Shown: piece after piece, positions 1 to 8,942 of the stretch | Numbering within the stretch: position 1 is the stretch's first letter | How the letters are laid out: each line of letters begins with the position of its first letter | Assembly: GCA_049275655.1 (NCBI GenBank) | Contig: JBASUY010000004.1 | Coordinates: forward strand, 1-48,291 | Length of the DNA stretch: 48,291 nucleotides | Source: Sherwoodlollariibacterium sp049275655 | Lineage (GTDB): Bacteria; Omnitrophota; Gorgyraeia; Gygaellales; Profunditerraquicolaceae | Reading direction: 5' to 3' | Position numbers and translations under genes: made by a program | Notes under the pieces: model-generated | Told to the model about the DNA's origin: nothing | What the model saw: the letters and a program-made list of their open reading frames with translations, nothing else | Database searches by the model: none

Positions 1-656
1 GCTTCAACCATAACCCTTACTCCTGCTTTTATTCCTATATCTAAACCCTTCTTTATAAAAGGAACTGCTAATGATTTTCTGGGAACAATCGAATCAAAAT
101 TCTCTCCTGCCCTGCCTCCTGCATGGACAAAAGCGAATTGATACTGATCAACCTTACATTGCACCAAAAGCCGGGCAATATCAGGCAAATTACGGTAATT
201 AGGCTTAGTAACTACACAATTAATTATAACCTCCTGTTTTCTCTTTTTAAGATTCTTTATGCCGGTTAAAGTCTGAAGAAAACTTCCTTTCGATCGGGTA
301 AGAAAATCATGAAGAGCGGGGATATGCCCATGCAAAGCCGGAGAAAACTGATTTGCACCGGCAGCAATTATCTTATCGCAGAATTTCTCATAACAGAACA
401 TTCTTCCGTTGCTTTGAATCTGTATTAATCGGTAATCAAGCAAGCGGGCAAATTCTACCAGCTCGATTATATCTTCTCTTATAGTAACTTCCCCTCCGGT
501 AAAAACTACGCCTTCATGCGTCTTACGCGATTGCTTAAGTATATTTTTTATCTCTTTTGTGGTTTTAGGAGGGTAAAGGTTGCGCTTATTGCCCTGCACA
601 CAAAACCGGCACTGGTTATTACAATTAAAATTAGTTTTAACGTCAACTCTTTTCAT
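1..656 (-). CDS. Radical SAM protein, HxsC-like paralogue (3' end cut by window edge)
   Basis: The reading frame is open from an ATG at 656 to the window edge, giving 218 codons of an unfinished protein. The cluster-binding cysteines are C12, C16 and C19 (CNNQCRFC), and a GGE motif is at residues 54-56. 'LHGH' lies at 108-111, followed by a GSFxQT segment near 124. That LHGH/GSF pair recurs in several radical SAM proteins of this locus, so this is one of a local paralogue family. These enzymes cleave S-adenosylmethionine with a [4Fe-4S] cluster. The expected C-terminal Cys motif would lie beyond the edge. The start overlaps the upstream gene by 14 bases and has no strong ribosome site, suggesting translational coupling. 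The substrate is unknown; the neighbourhood suggests peptide modification. Confidence 0.85.
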   Translation of the reverse strand, partial: MKRVDVKTNFNCNNQCRFCVQGNKRNLYPPKTTKEIKNILKQSRKTHEGVVFTGGEVTIREDIIELVEFARLLDYRLIQIQSNGRMFCYEKFCDKIIAAGANQFSPALHGHIPALHDFLTRSKGSFLQTLTGIKNLKKRKQEVIINCVVTKPNYRNLPDIARLLVQCKVDQYQFAFVHAGGRAGENFDSIVPRKSLAVPFIKKGLDIGIKAGVRVMVE

Positions 657-1587
657 GCTTTAGTTTTTCTACAAAATTGGTAAGAATCTTATCCGGAGCT
701 TCTACGGCATTCATTATTCTTTTATAAACTCCATCTCCTATAAGGGCGTTTAAACTCTTACTATTCTTTAAATCATTCCTTCGGAAATCATTAACATTTC
801 CCAATTTCATTCTATTGCGTAATCCAACAAAATCCCTGGATAAAACAATGTTGTTTGGGAAAATATCTCCGTTGCAATCTACAACCACTGCATTATTAAA
901 AAGCGCAGTCTCACTGTAAAGATTTAAGTTTTTAACATATATATCTTTATTATCCACAATCAACTTTGCGATCTTATTAAATTCGTTCTCTAAAACCTTA
1001 AGTTCCGTTTTCTTCCATGGAACATAATAGGCTGGCAAAAAATTAAAACGCCTGAAACCAAGGGATAAAATATGGTTGAAGTTATTAAAAAACTCGTTAA
1101 CCTGATTAGGCGCAGCTACCATATTAACCGTAACCAAGGGAAGCTTAAGTAAAAATGGCAACTTTTCCAACAAAATATAGTAGGGCGAAATCCCGGGGTT
1201 AGATGATACCTTATTTAGGGCTTGGGTCTTTGGATCTCCATCAAGACTGAGAACAAGCTCAATCCTTGGGTTATCCGCTAAGAACTTCAATATTTTCCCG
1301 GCAAGCAACGTACCATTAGTGGTTAAATCAAAGGAGATACGGCTATTCCCCAAATTCTTACAAGCTTTAACAATCTGTTTGATGACGCCAAACCTTAATA
1401 ATGGTTCTCCGCCAAAAAACCTTATCTTCTTTAAATAAGGATTGCGCGAAACAAAAATATTCAAAGCCTTACGGGCTAAATCAAAAGGCATAGATCTATT
1501 TGATTTTATAACCGGGCAATAGCTGCAGCTAAGATTACACCTGTAAGTCAGCATCAATATCAAGGTATCTAATAGCACCTTACTCAT
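643..1587 (-). CDS. Radical SAM protein with degenerate SPASM-like C-terminus
   Basis: This 314-residue radical SAM protein has its cluster cysteines at C17, C21 and C24 (CNLSCSYC) and GGEPLL from residue 59. I chose the ATG at 1587 because an AGGTGAG ribosome site lies 8 bases upstream; a longer reading from a TTG at 1605 has no such support. The C-terminal part contains 'NGDIF', the position where SPASM enzymes usually have Gly-x-Ile-Tyr-Pro-Cys, but the cysteines that would bind auxiliary clusters are largely missing. It resembles the halves of the double radical SAM protein at 5977-8013 (FFGGEPLLR, LTTNG, LSLDGD). The function is probably peptide or protein modification within the Hxs locus. 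The substrate cannot be read from sequence. Confidence 0.85.
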   Translation of the reverse strand: MSKVLLDTLILMLTYRCNLSCSYCPVIKSNRSMPFDLARKALNIFVSRNPYLKKIRFFGGEPLLRFGVIKQIVKACKNLGNSRISFDLTTNGTLLAGKILKFLADNPRIELVLSLDGDPKTQALNKVSSNPGISPYYILLEKLPFLLKLPLVTVNMVAAPNQVNEFFNNFNHILSLGFRRFNFLPAYYVPWKKTELKVLENEFNKIAKLIVDNKDIYVKNLNLYSETALFNNAVVVDCNGDIFPNNIVLSRDFVGLRNRMKLGNVNDFRRNDLKNSKSLNALIGDGVYKRIMNAVEAPDKILTNFVEKLKHEKS

Positions 1588-1594
1588 TATATAC

Positions 1595-2992
1595 TCACCT
1601 GGCAAAATGCATTTCAGGATAGAACCTCTCTAACTCCTTACGGTAATCTTTATTTTTATCAAAACTGTGGCCATGAATCTTGATAATACTCCTCAGCCTT
1701 TTCTTACTGTAAAAGATTTTGGAATAAACACGGTATTCAGGCCCTACATGCGGTATCACCCTATCCCCTTTTATATCAATCTTACCTAATTCACTTAAAA
1801 GAGAAAACTCGCGCTTAAAAACCTTGGTTACCTCCATGCCAAATAGCGAACGAAATAACCTTCTGGAGAAACCACTTTGTAAATTATTATAAATAAATTT
1901 TACCATTTCTTCTCTTAAGCTGCTCCTTACGCCTCTGAATAAAGGCAACCTATTAAAAGACGGTCTTTTCTTTAAAAGAGTCAGGAGAGGATGTTCATAC
2001 CAGGCTTGCGCAAAAGCGTGAGACTGAGCACTATAGCCTATTCCTAAAAGAGAAGAATTTTCTTTACGCAGGTCGGTTTCCTGTTGGTTTTCAGCTCCGT
2101 CCTTATATCCTGCGCCATCTTCCAAAACATTCGCCACCGTGTTATTTTTAGTTATCTTTTCAAAAACCTCTATCATCTCATCGCGTATTTTTTCGTTTTC
2201 AATGGTAAATTTCTTTCCTTGGCGGACAAAAGGAGTGTGCGGTAAAGGAGAAAAACCACTGGCATGAACCATATCTACCCCCAAATCCAACATCAGTTTA
2301 ACGTCAGAAATAAATGATTCTTTGGTTTGCCCTTCTAATCCCGCAATTAAATCTACATTTATCCAAGAAGCCCCTATTTTTTTTAGGTATTTAAAGATCC
2401 GCACAAATTTCTCCCTGGTCTGAGGCCTCTTGATATTTCTTATTACCTTAGGATCAAGGCTTTGGACTCCAATTGTAAAGCGGTTCACCCCATGGCGCAT
2501 TAGAAGATCTATGTATTTTTCATTTAAATCACTAGGTGTCCCCTCAAAAATAACCTGACAATCGTAAGAAAAAGAAAAACTACCGTAAATATACTTAAAA
2601 AAAACATCCAGATCGGCAAGGCGCAAGAAAGAAGGACTTCCTCCTCCGAAATAAATGGAGGTAAAAGCAACACCTTTAAAAATACCCGAAAAATAACCTA
2701 TTTCTTTCTTTAGAAGAGTAAGATATTCGCTAACCTGACTATAAGAAGAAGGGACATAGGAATCACACATACAGTAATTACATTTCTGACGACAAAAAGG
2801 AATGTGGATATACAGGCCTAATTTCTTGGGCGCCTTCTTATCTAAAATCATTTTTACTGTGCGGCGCCAGAAATGCTTTATTTCATCAAGCGTAAAATTC
2901 TCGCCGCAGCGGTAATGAGGATAAAGATCATCATCTGCCAGCTTTAAAGCGATAAACCTGTATAGATTTAATCTTTCAACTGTGAGCTTCAT
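1595..2992 (-). CDS. HemN/HemW-like radical SAM protein
   Basis: This 465-residue protein has the HemN-type signature: HIPFC followed by C71 and C74, with a further cysteine at C76 (first Cys at C67). GGGSPS begins at 116. The family includes coproporphyrinogen dehydrogenase, the heme chaperone HemW and several methyltransferase-like enzymes, many of which bind two SAM molecules. A roughly 60-residue N-terminal extension precedes the domain, and the C-terminal region is HemW-like. Its ATG directly abuts the stop codon of the upstream gene, with an AAAGGA ribosome site inside that gene. Its position among peptide-maturase genes argues against a simple heme-pathway role, but this is inference. 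No other heme genes are seen in the window. Confidence 0.85.
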   Translation of the reverse strand: MKLTVERLNLYRFIALKLADDDLYPHYRCGENFTLDEIKHFWRRTVKMILDKKAPKKLGLYIHIPFCRQKCNYCMCDSYVPSSYSQVSEYLTLLKKEIGYFSGIFKGVAFTSIYFGGGSPSFLRLADLDVFFKYIYGSFSFSYDCQVIFEGTPSDLNEKYIDLLMRHGVNRFTIGVQSLDPKVIRNIKRPQTREKFVRIFKYLKKIGASWINVDLIAGLEGQTKESFISDVKLMLDLGVDMVHASGFSPLPHTPFVRQGKKFTIENEKIRDEMIEVFEKITKNNTVANVLEDGAGYKDGAENQQETDLRKENSSLLGIGYSAQSHAFAQAWYEHPLLTLLKKRPSFNRLPLFRGVRSSLREEMVKFIYNNLQSGFSRRLFRSLFGMEVTKVFKREFSLLSELGKIDIKGDRVIPHVGPEYRVYSKIFYSKKRLRSIIKIHGHSFDKNKDYRKELERFYPEMHFAR

Positions 2993-4105
2993 TTAACGGT
3001 TCCTTTCGGAATAATGGTAAAAACACCCTTTACAACCGGGAAATAATTTCTGCGTAAGACGTAACCTGAGCCTACGGGAAATATCCCCATTCCATATATC
3101 CTCAAAACAGTTTTCCCGCAAGTTCCCTATGAACAAATCATGACAAGTATAAATATCTCCGTTAGGCATAATATCTATTTGATGCCAAGGCGCAGTACAG
3201 TATTTATTATAACGTAAGACCCCACGATTTAACATATAATATGATACCAACTCTTCGGCTTTAAGATTAGGGCTAAAAGACACATTTCCCATTTCCTTAA
3301 GCCTCATTATCTCTTTCTTGAAAAGATCAAAATCGAGATTCATGGGAGAAAACACATATCCTCTCCATAAATCGCAGTGCTTAATATTAAATTCTTTAGA
3401 TAAGGCCTCTTTTTGTTTATGAAAAGTAGGCTCATCGATAAACATAAGATGCTGAAAATGGTAACGGTCAATTGCTATATCGCTATTTTCCATAAATTCT
3501 ACAAGCTCATTCATATACCTATAACTTAAATCGGAAATAGTATAAAGAATCCTCAGTCCGGGCTTATTATTATTTTTTCTCCTAAAAGAACTCAGTTTAG
3601 CAAGCCCCTGCATTATTGACTTAAAATGCTGGGCCCGGTTTTCTCTTATAAGAGGCAAAATCGATGGCGGCCCGCCTAAAGAAAGATTAACCTCATCAAC
3701 TACATTAATAACCCGCTCAAATTCTCTAAAGAGGAAAACGCCGTTTGTAGTTAAAGAAACCTTGACTAAGTTTTTTTTAAAGAATCTTGCCAGATAATAC
3801 CACTTTTTATTGAGTAATGGTTCTCCTCCAGAAAAAGTAACACGCTGCGGGTTATAAGATAAAATCTGTTCGGCAAAATTCATTAAATCTTTCATTGTTA
3901 AAACCGGCGCATACTTTCTTAAGAAATCCTTATCGCGGCAAGGGCCACTTCTACCCCACCAGGCACATACCTTACAACGTAAATTACACCTTAACGAAAG
4001 CATAAAATAGACTTCCCCGAGCATATTGCTTTGCAGAGGATTATTTATGCCTGCCTTATGCAACGCAGCGTAAAGTAGCTTCTTATTTACCCTTAAACCA
4101 TTCAT
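2993..4105 (-). CDS. Radical SAM/SPASM-like protein
   Basis: Counting from the ATG at 4105, this is a 370-residue protein with cluster cysteines C40, C44 and C47 (CNLRCKVC) and a downstream SGGEPLL motif. The C-terminus has Cys-Thr-Ala-Pro-Trp-His, then 'NGDIYTC' and a final CKGC pair, the arrangement of a SPASM-type auxiliary Fe-S domain. SPASM enzymes typically modify ribosomally made peptides or proteins. The start is uncertain: a TTG at 4114 gives three extra residues, and neither has a well-spaced ribosome site. Either start overlaps the end of the upstream gene, so coupling is likely. Of the non-HxsB radical SAM proteins here, this has the most complete SPASM-like cysteine set. Confidence 0.85.
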   Translation of the reverse strand: MNGLRVNKKLLYAALHKAGINNPLQSNMLGEVYFMLSLRCNLRCKVCAWWGRSGPCRDKDFLRKYAPVLTMKDLMNFAEQILSYNPQRVTFSGGEPLLNKKWYYLARFFKKNLVKVSLTTNGVFLFREFERVINVVDEVNLSLGGPPSILPLIRENRAQHFKSIMQGLAKLSSFRRKNNNKPGLRILYTISDLSYRYMNELVEFMENSDIAIDRYHFQHLMFIDEPTFHKQKEALSKEFNIKHCDLWRGYVFSPMNLDFDLFKKEIMRLKEMGNVSFSPNLKAEELVSYYMLNRGVLRYNKYCTAPWHQIDIMPNGDIYTCHDLFIGNLRENCFEDIWNGDISRRLRLRLTQKLFPGCKGCFYHYSERNR

Positions 4106-5975
4106 CCTTAACAATAGCGGATATTTCTTTAACCCCGTAAATATCTATGTATTCCTTGAATAATCCCAAGCAGTTATTTTTATAGTAGCAGCCTTTGCAA
4201 ATGTTTATTTTTGTAAATCTTTGGTCCAGTACATAGAGTTTCATAGAATCAGAGATAACCTCTTTACCCTTTAAAGCCTTTTTCTGGACTTTGGCGGTTA
4301 CGCATACCGGAAAACCCATCAAAGAGTCGATCCCGGAGAGTTTAGTCAAAATATCCTTATAGGATGGCATTAAGTCTTTATAAGGCAGATTAGCGCTTTT
4401 TGGCCTGATAGGCAAAATAACAAAGGGTAAATTAAGCCCCCTTCTTACCAGCCTCTCAAGGGCCTTAACGGAATTAATATTCTGCTTAATCAGATTAGAA
4501 TGTACGAATACCTTCGCCCCCAGAGTTTTAGCATTTTTTATACCTTGCATTATTTTAAAAAAGCTTCCTCTTCGCCCCACAATCATATCATGCAAAGCCG
4601 CCTTGTCAGAAAATATCGGAAGGGAAAAAGATGAAACGCCACTCTTGATTAATTCTAAAACAAATTTTCGGTCAAAGAGGGCCTCCCCTGAGGTCATTAT
4701 CTCTATCTTAAGGAATCCATACTTAACAGCCAAAGAGACAATGCTTAATATGCCTGGATGGGCTAAAGGTTCGTTTCCGATAATGCAAAGGCGTGAGGCC
4801 TTTAATTTAAGATTAGATTGAAGCTGCGCCTGAAGCTTAAAAATATCGCTATACCTAAAATCTTTTTTTTGTTTGCAAAAAATACAATCATTTAAACAAG
4901 GCCCCTCCACGTATAAAAATAAAGAATCTATCCCTAATCCGGGTAGGATATCGTTTTGTTTAGTAAAATCCCCCCTTACTATCGGTATTAAAAGCGGGTG
5001 CTCATTTGAATCTAATGAATCAGCTGAAAGTTTTTTAAATAAATTTTCTAACTCCAAACCAAAATCAATATTATTAAAAAGGATCTTTTTCTGCGTAACC
5101 GTAGAACAAGATTGCTGAAATTTCGCAAGAAGTTCATCCCGGCAGCAATAAAGCGAGTCAATAGATTTACACCCATCCAGCGTATTAGCATAATAATGAT
5201 TTCTTAAACCCGGAAAAACCTTCTCCATAAAAATAGCCGCATCATAATATATCTTTCCGTCAATATCAGTAATAATTTCGGGGCTAAGAATGGTGGGTTC
5301 ACATTCATTTACAAAATTCATCAAGAAATCACTATTAACTCCCGTAGCCATAAATTTTTCAATCTCCTCAATCACAACCTTCCTTAAATGAGCCGGCCAA
5401 AAAATTCCGTTTTGATACCCAAGTTGGACTCTCTTGATCCTATTTTCGTATAAAAACCTCAAGTTTCTTGATAAACCTAAAGCCGTTTTGGGAGTTACCA
5501 CCATATTTACAAAATAAGGCACCCCGGAATCACGCAACGCCTCCAAGTTAATAAACAGGCCTTTATAATACTTTCTACCGGATTTTAATACCCTAAGCGT
5601 TGAATTAAATTTCTCAGCTCCATCCAAAGAAAACATTACCTCCACAGGAAAATTCTTCAAAAACCTCAATTTGCTTTCATTTAAAAGCAAGCCATTGGTA
5701 GTAATCATAAACTTAATTTTTTTGTTCTTTCTAGCTGATATAACCTGCGCATATTTTATGCCATCCTTTACAAGCTCCCATCGCAAAAGTGGCTCTCCGC
5801 CCCAAAACCTCAGTTGGCAATTGGAGCTTGCCGTAGTTAAAAGCAGCCTTATTGCTTTATAGAGGATTTCTTTCGGCATAGAAGAGCCTTTCCTCTGCAC
5901 ATAACAATAAGCGCAATCTAACTGACAAGAATAAGTACACATCACCATAAGGCTATCGACCATACAATGACCCAT
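4083..5975 (-). CDS. Double radical SAM protein (two different domain types fused)
   Basis: This 630-residue protein carries two radical SAM domains. The N-terminal one has C17, C21 and C24 (CQLDCAYC), WGGEPLL near residue 58, and then 'DIDGKIYY', a SPASM-like strand without its cysteine. The second begins near 340 with C360, C364 and C367 (CLNDCIFC), a GNEP motif instead of GGEP, a GSF motif, and a C-terminal CKGC...C plus 'YIDIYG' tail. The first half belongs to the 5977-8013 family and the second half to the HxsC-like family, so the gene looks like a fusion of two neighbouring lineages. The start has a G-rich ribosome site (AGGGGGG) and lies 1 base after the upstream stop codon. The product is presumably cytoplasmic; the substrate is unknown. 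Confidence 0.85.
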   Translation of the reverse strand: MGHCMVDSLMVMCTYSCQLDCAYCYVQRKGSSMPKEILYKAIRLLLTTASSNCQLRFWGGEPLLRWELVKDGIKYAQVISARKNKKIKFMITTNGLLLNESKLRFLKNFPVEVMFSLDGAEKFNSTLRVLKSGRKYYKGLFINLEALRDSGVPYFVNMVVTPKTALGLSRNLRFLYENRIKRVQLGYQNGIFWPAHLRKVVIEEIEKFMATGVNSDFLMNFVNECEPTILSPEIITDIDGKIYYDAAIFMEKVFPGLRNHYYANTLDGCKSIDSLYCCRDELLAKFQQSCSTVTQKKILFNNIDFGLELENLFKKLSADSLDSNEHPLLIPIVRGDFTKQNDILPGLGIDSLFLYVEGPCLNDCIFCKQKKDFRYSDIFKLQAQLQSNLKLKASRLCIIGNEPLAHPGILSIVSLAVKYGFLKIEIMTSGEALFDRKFVLELIKSGVSSFSLPIFSDKAALHDMIVGRRGSFFKIMQGIKNAKTLGAKVFVHSNLIKQNINSVKALERLVRRGLNLPFVILPIRPKSANLPYKDLMPSYKDILTKLSGIDSLMGFPVCVTAKVQKKALKGKEVISDSMKLYVLDQRFTKINICKGCYYKNNCLGLFKEYIDIYGVKEISAIVKDEWFKGK

Positions 5976-5976
5976 A

Positions 5977-8013
5977 CTACTTTATGCCCCCCTGCTTTGC
6001 TTTATCAGCAGCGCTTAAATTTAAAAAACTGCTAAAGAAACTATTTGAAATCTCCCCCATAAATAGATTGTTAAGGATAATCCTATTAAGCGTTGATTTC
6101 GGTGGATAGAAATTAACAATATCGTAAATACTTTCGTTCTTACTCTTGCGTATCTCAGAGATCGAACTTGTTCCTTTAATTGCCCCTACTAGGTTTATCT
6201 TCTTTAAACCCGGGAATTTTCCCTCTAAGGTTAAGGTACACCCCGAATAAATCTTGCCGTCATAATCCATAGTTAAAGCTGGAGATATTAAAAACGGCTC
6301 ATCATCCGCCCCCATGTTAATTATGGAACAGTTAAATTTATCAGAAAATTTCAAAAGTGCCTTAAAGACGTTAATAAAATATTTAAAAACCATCTCCTGG
6401 CCCCAAAACGTCCCTAATTCATATGAAAACCTTAAATTTCTGGCTCCATTCTTTAGAAAAAAATGTACATTTTCTACAAGAGAATCAACATTTTGCGGCC
6501 TGATTACAAAATTTATAAAGTAATTACATTTTGCCCTTGAAAGCATAACAATTTTACTTTTTAACTGAGCAAAAGGATAAGAGGCTGCCTTAGGCACGAT
6601 AAGCGGACGGTTAGCTACCTGCGTTCTTTTATCTCCATCTATACTTAATAAAAAAGATACATTATATTCGGATAGAAAATTTAGCTTGTTTTTATCAATA
6701 AGCAGTCCGTTAGTAGTAATCAAGTACCTTACTTTTTTATTAATCTTCCTTCTTTTTTTCTCGGCATAGCTTATGCCTTTCTTTATAAGATCAAAACGTA
6801 ATAATGGTTCTCCGCCGAAAAATTGAAGCTCTACCTCCGCTTCAGAAGAAGTTAAAAGAAGGTCTATTGCCTTATAAAGCGTTTCCACGGGCATTTCAGG
6901 ATGGCTGCGGTCCATCCGACAATAAGAACAGCCCATCTGGCACTGATAGGTAAGCATCAAAAGCATCTTATCCCTGTAAAGATAATTTCCGGCCGGCTTA
7001 GGTTTACCGGAAGCCAACAAAGTATAATCAATAACCAACCTATTAGTTAAAGAATAAAGAGATAAGGCAATTCCTAAATAAAGATTACTCAACAATTCGG
7101 GGGATAAAACATGAGCATTTCTTACAATAAGAGCTAATTGTTCCTGCCTTGAACGCTTCAAGAAAGCTATGTTTGTAATCTTACGCAAATTACCGGAATA
7201 AAAAATCCGGCTAAAATTGGGAAAAAGCTTCTCTAATAGAATGCCACACCCGACATAAATATCGCCTCCTGCGGTAACCATTATCTGAGGAGAAGCAAAA
7301 ACCGGCTCATTATCGGTATAAATATTGCGCAGGTTAACCTTTGACCTAAGTGCAATCTCCTTTAATCTATTGAATGCTTTTACGCAAGAGAATATATCAC
7401 TCTTTCTAAACATAGCTCCGACCGCATAAGCAACCTGCACATCCCTAACTCCTTCTTTTATTAAATAGCTTAAATTTAAATCTAAATATTTTATATCTTG
7501 AGGCAAAAATACCATATTAATAAAATAACTGTTTCCTGTCTCCCTAATAAGCCGCAATGCCTTAGAAATGCGGGTAAAATAATTAACAGGCCTATTTGCC
7601 TTAAAGGGCCGGTTCTTTAAATGCGTATGGCAGTTCCCATCTACGCTAAGCATAATAGTTACATTATATTTTTTAAAAAACAGGAGCAAATCTTTTTCTA
7701 AAAGTAACCCGTTTGTAGTTATAAGATAGCGGATATTCTTATTAACCTCTTTTTTCTTTTTCTGTGCATATTCAATACCTTTTTTAATTAAATCCGGCCT
7801 AAGCAACGGCTCCCCACCGAAAAATTGAAGCTCAACTTCATTCAAAGGAGAAGTAAAAAGCAGGTCTATAGAATCATAGAGCTCCTTTTGGGAAAGGTCA
7901 GGGCGCCCTTGGTCCTGATGACAATAAATACAACCTAACTGGCACTTACATGTAATTACTACCGCCAGATTATCAATATCATCCTTCAGGATAAAGCCCT
8001 TTCGGCTGGCCAT
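5977..8013 (-). CDS. Tandemly duplicated double radical SAM protein
   Basis: This 678-residue protein consists of two homologous radical SAM modules. The first has C24, C28 and C31 and FFGGEPLLR near 64-72; the second starts near 345 with C358, C362 and C365 and the same FFGGEPLLR. Each module continues with 'YLITTNGLL', an 'LS[VI]DG' strand, and a late 'GDIYVGC' or 'GKIYSGC' segment followed by a Leu-Glu-x-x-Phe-Pro motif. That order repeats closely enough to indicate internal duplication. No classical C-terminal SPASM cysteine cluster is seen. The ATG at 8013 has an AGGGGAG ribosome site and overlaps the upstream gene by 28 bases. Two active sites in one chain could perform sequential modifications, but this is inference. 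Confidence 0.88.
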   Translation of the reverse strand: MASRKGFILKDDIDNLAVVITCKCQLGCIYCHQDQGRPDLSQKELYDSIDLLFTSPLNEVELQFFGGEPLLRPDLIKKGIEYAQKKKKEVNKNIRYLITTNGLLLEKDLLLFFKKYNVTIMLSVDGNCHTHLKNRPFKANRPVNYFTRISKALRLIRETGNSYFINMVFLPQDIKYLDLNLSYLIKEGVRDVQVAYAVGAMFRKSDIFSCVKAFNRLKEIALRSKVNLRNIYTDNEPVFASPQIMVTAGGDIYVGCGILLEKLFPNFSRIFYSGNLRKITNIAFLKRSRQEQLALIVRNAHVLSPELLSNLYLGIALSLYSLTNRLVIDYTLLASGKPKPAGNYLYRDKMLLMLTYQCQMGCSYCRMDRSHPEMPVETLYKAIDLLLTSSEAEVELQFFGGEPLLRFDLIKKGISYAEKKRRKINKKVRYLITTNGLLIDKNKLNFLSEYNVSFLLSIDGDKRTQVANRPLIVPKAASYPFAQLKSKIVMLSRAKCNYFINFVIRPQNVDSLVENVHFFLKNGARNLRFSYELGTFWGQEMVFKYFINVFKALLKFSDKFNCSIINMGADDEPFLISPALTMDYDGKIYSGCTLTLEGKFPGLKKINLVGAIKGTSSISEIRKSKNESIYDIVNFYPPKSTLNRIILNNLFMGEISNSFFSSFLNLSAADKAKQGGIK

Positions 8014-8942
8014 TTCATTCTCCCCTTAAATTCTCTATCCCCATAAATATCAACATATTTTTTTAATGCTCCAATACAAACTCTATTATTAATGCAATCG
8101 GCACAGTTAATACTACTCTTGTTACAACGTAACGGTACGAACTCCCGGTTCTCAATAAGAATAAGGCTATAATTCATTCCCTTAATTCTATTTAATACAC
8201 ATAAAGGTAAATTAGAAACGAATAGCCTTAGCCTCCTCATAAGAAAGCTCTCAACGGTCTTTTCAATACGTAAAGCTACTTGCGAAAATTGAGGCATAAT
8301 CCTACGATAAGACTTTTCTGCTATACCTAAAGGAACAGGTAAATCAAAATTAACAGTCTCAATGCCTAATTTATACAAGAAATCCAAGTAAGCCTTCAAA
8401 TAAGATAGGTTTTTTACAGTTACAACTGCATTCACAGCAACCTCAAAACCGCCCTGCTGATACTGTAACTTCAACGCATTTCTTAAGCCTTTAACTGATT
8501 GCGCAAACGAGTTCTTCACCCCGGTAATACTATCATGAATCACTGCCTTATGCCCATGGATAGAGAAAAATAACTCATTAACCCCAGCGCTAATCAAAGC
8601 CTGAAGAAATTTAAGATCAGCAAGTTTTTTGCCGTTAGTTGAGATAGCAACCGTAGCATATTTATGCTTCAAGCCCTTGACAGTTTTAACGATATCCTTA
8701 ATACCGGTTGGCTCTCCGCAGCAAAGAAGAATCTTGCCGTTGGATAAACTACTTAGTTTTATTGATAAATCGTTGCTGTATTGAGAGCTATCGGAATCAC
8801 AACAGAAAACACACTTATTATCACACCTGCCAAAACCTTCAAAACAATCATAATCGCCAAGTAGGTTATTAGTAAAATAAAGCCCCGGGCTTAACTTAAA
8901 GATACTGCCAAAGTTATAATTCTTATAGACTATGTTTATCAC
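7986..8942 (-). CDS. Radical SAM protein, HxsC-like paralogue with altered GGE motif
   Basis: This 318-residue radical SAM protein has C40, C44 and C47 (CDNKCVFC), plus extra cysteines at C33 and C48. The usual GGEP motif reads CCGEP (74-78). 'IHGH' follows at 128-131, with a later GSF-equivalent segment (NSFAQS). The C-terminus has Cys-x2-Cys-x5-Cys and the tail 'YVDIYGDREF', shared with several other proteins in this locus. The start is a GTG that overlaps the preceding stop in a GTGA arrangement, with no clear ribosome site, so it probably depends on re-initiation. The fold assignment is firm and the substrate unknown. The extra cysteines around the active site are worth noting. Confidence 0.85.
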   Translation of the reverse strand: MINIVYKNYNFGSIFKLSPGLYFTNNLLGDYDCFEGFGRCDNKCVFCCDSDSSQYSNDLSIKLSSLSNGKILLCCGEPTGIKDIVKTVKGLKHKYATVAISTNGKKLADLKFLQALISAGVNELFFSIHGHKAVIHDSITGVKNSFAQSVKGLRNALKLQYQQGGFEVAVNAVVTVKNLSYLKAYLDFLYKLGIETVNFDLPVPLGIAEKSYRRIMPQFSQVALRIEKTVESFLMRRLRLFVSNLPLCVLNRIKGMNYSLILIENREFVPLRCNKSSINCADCINNRVCIGALKKYVDIYGDREFKGRMKWPAERALS

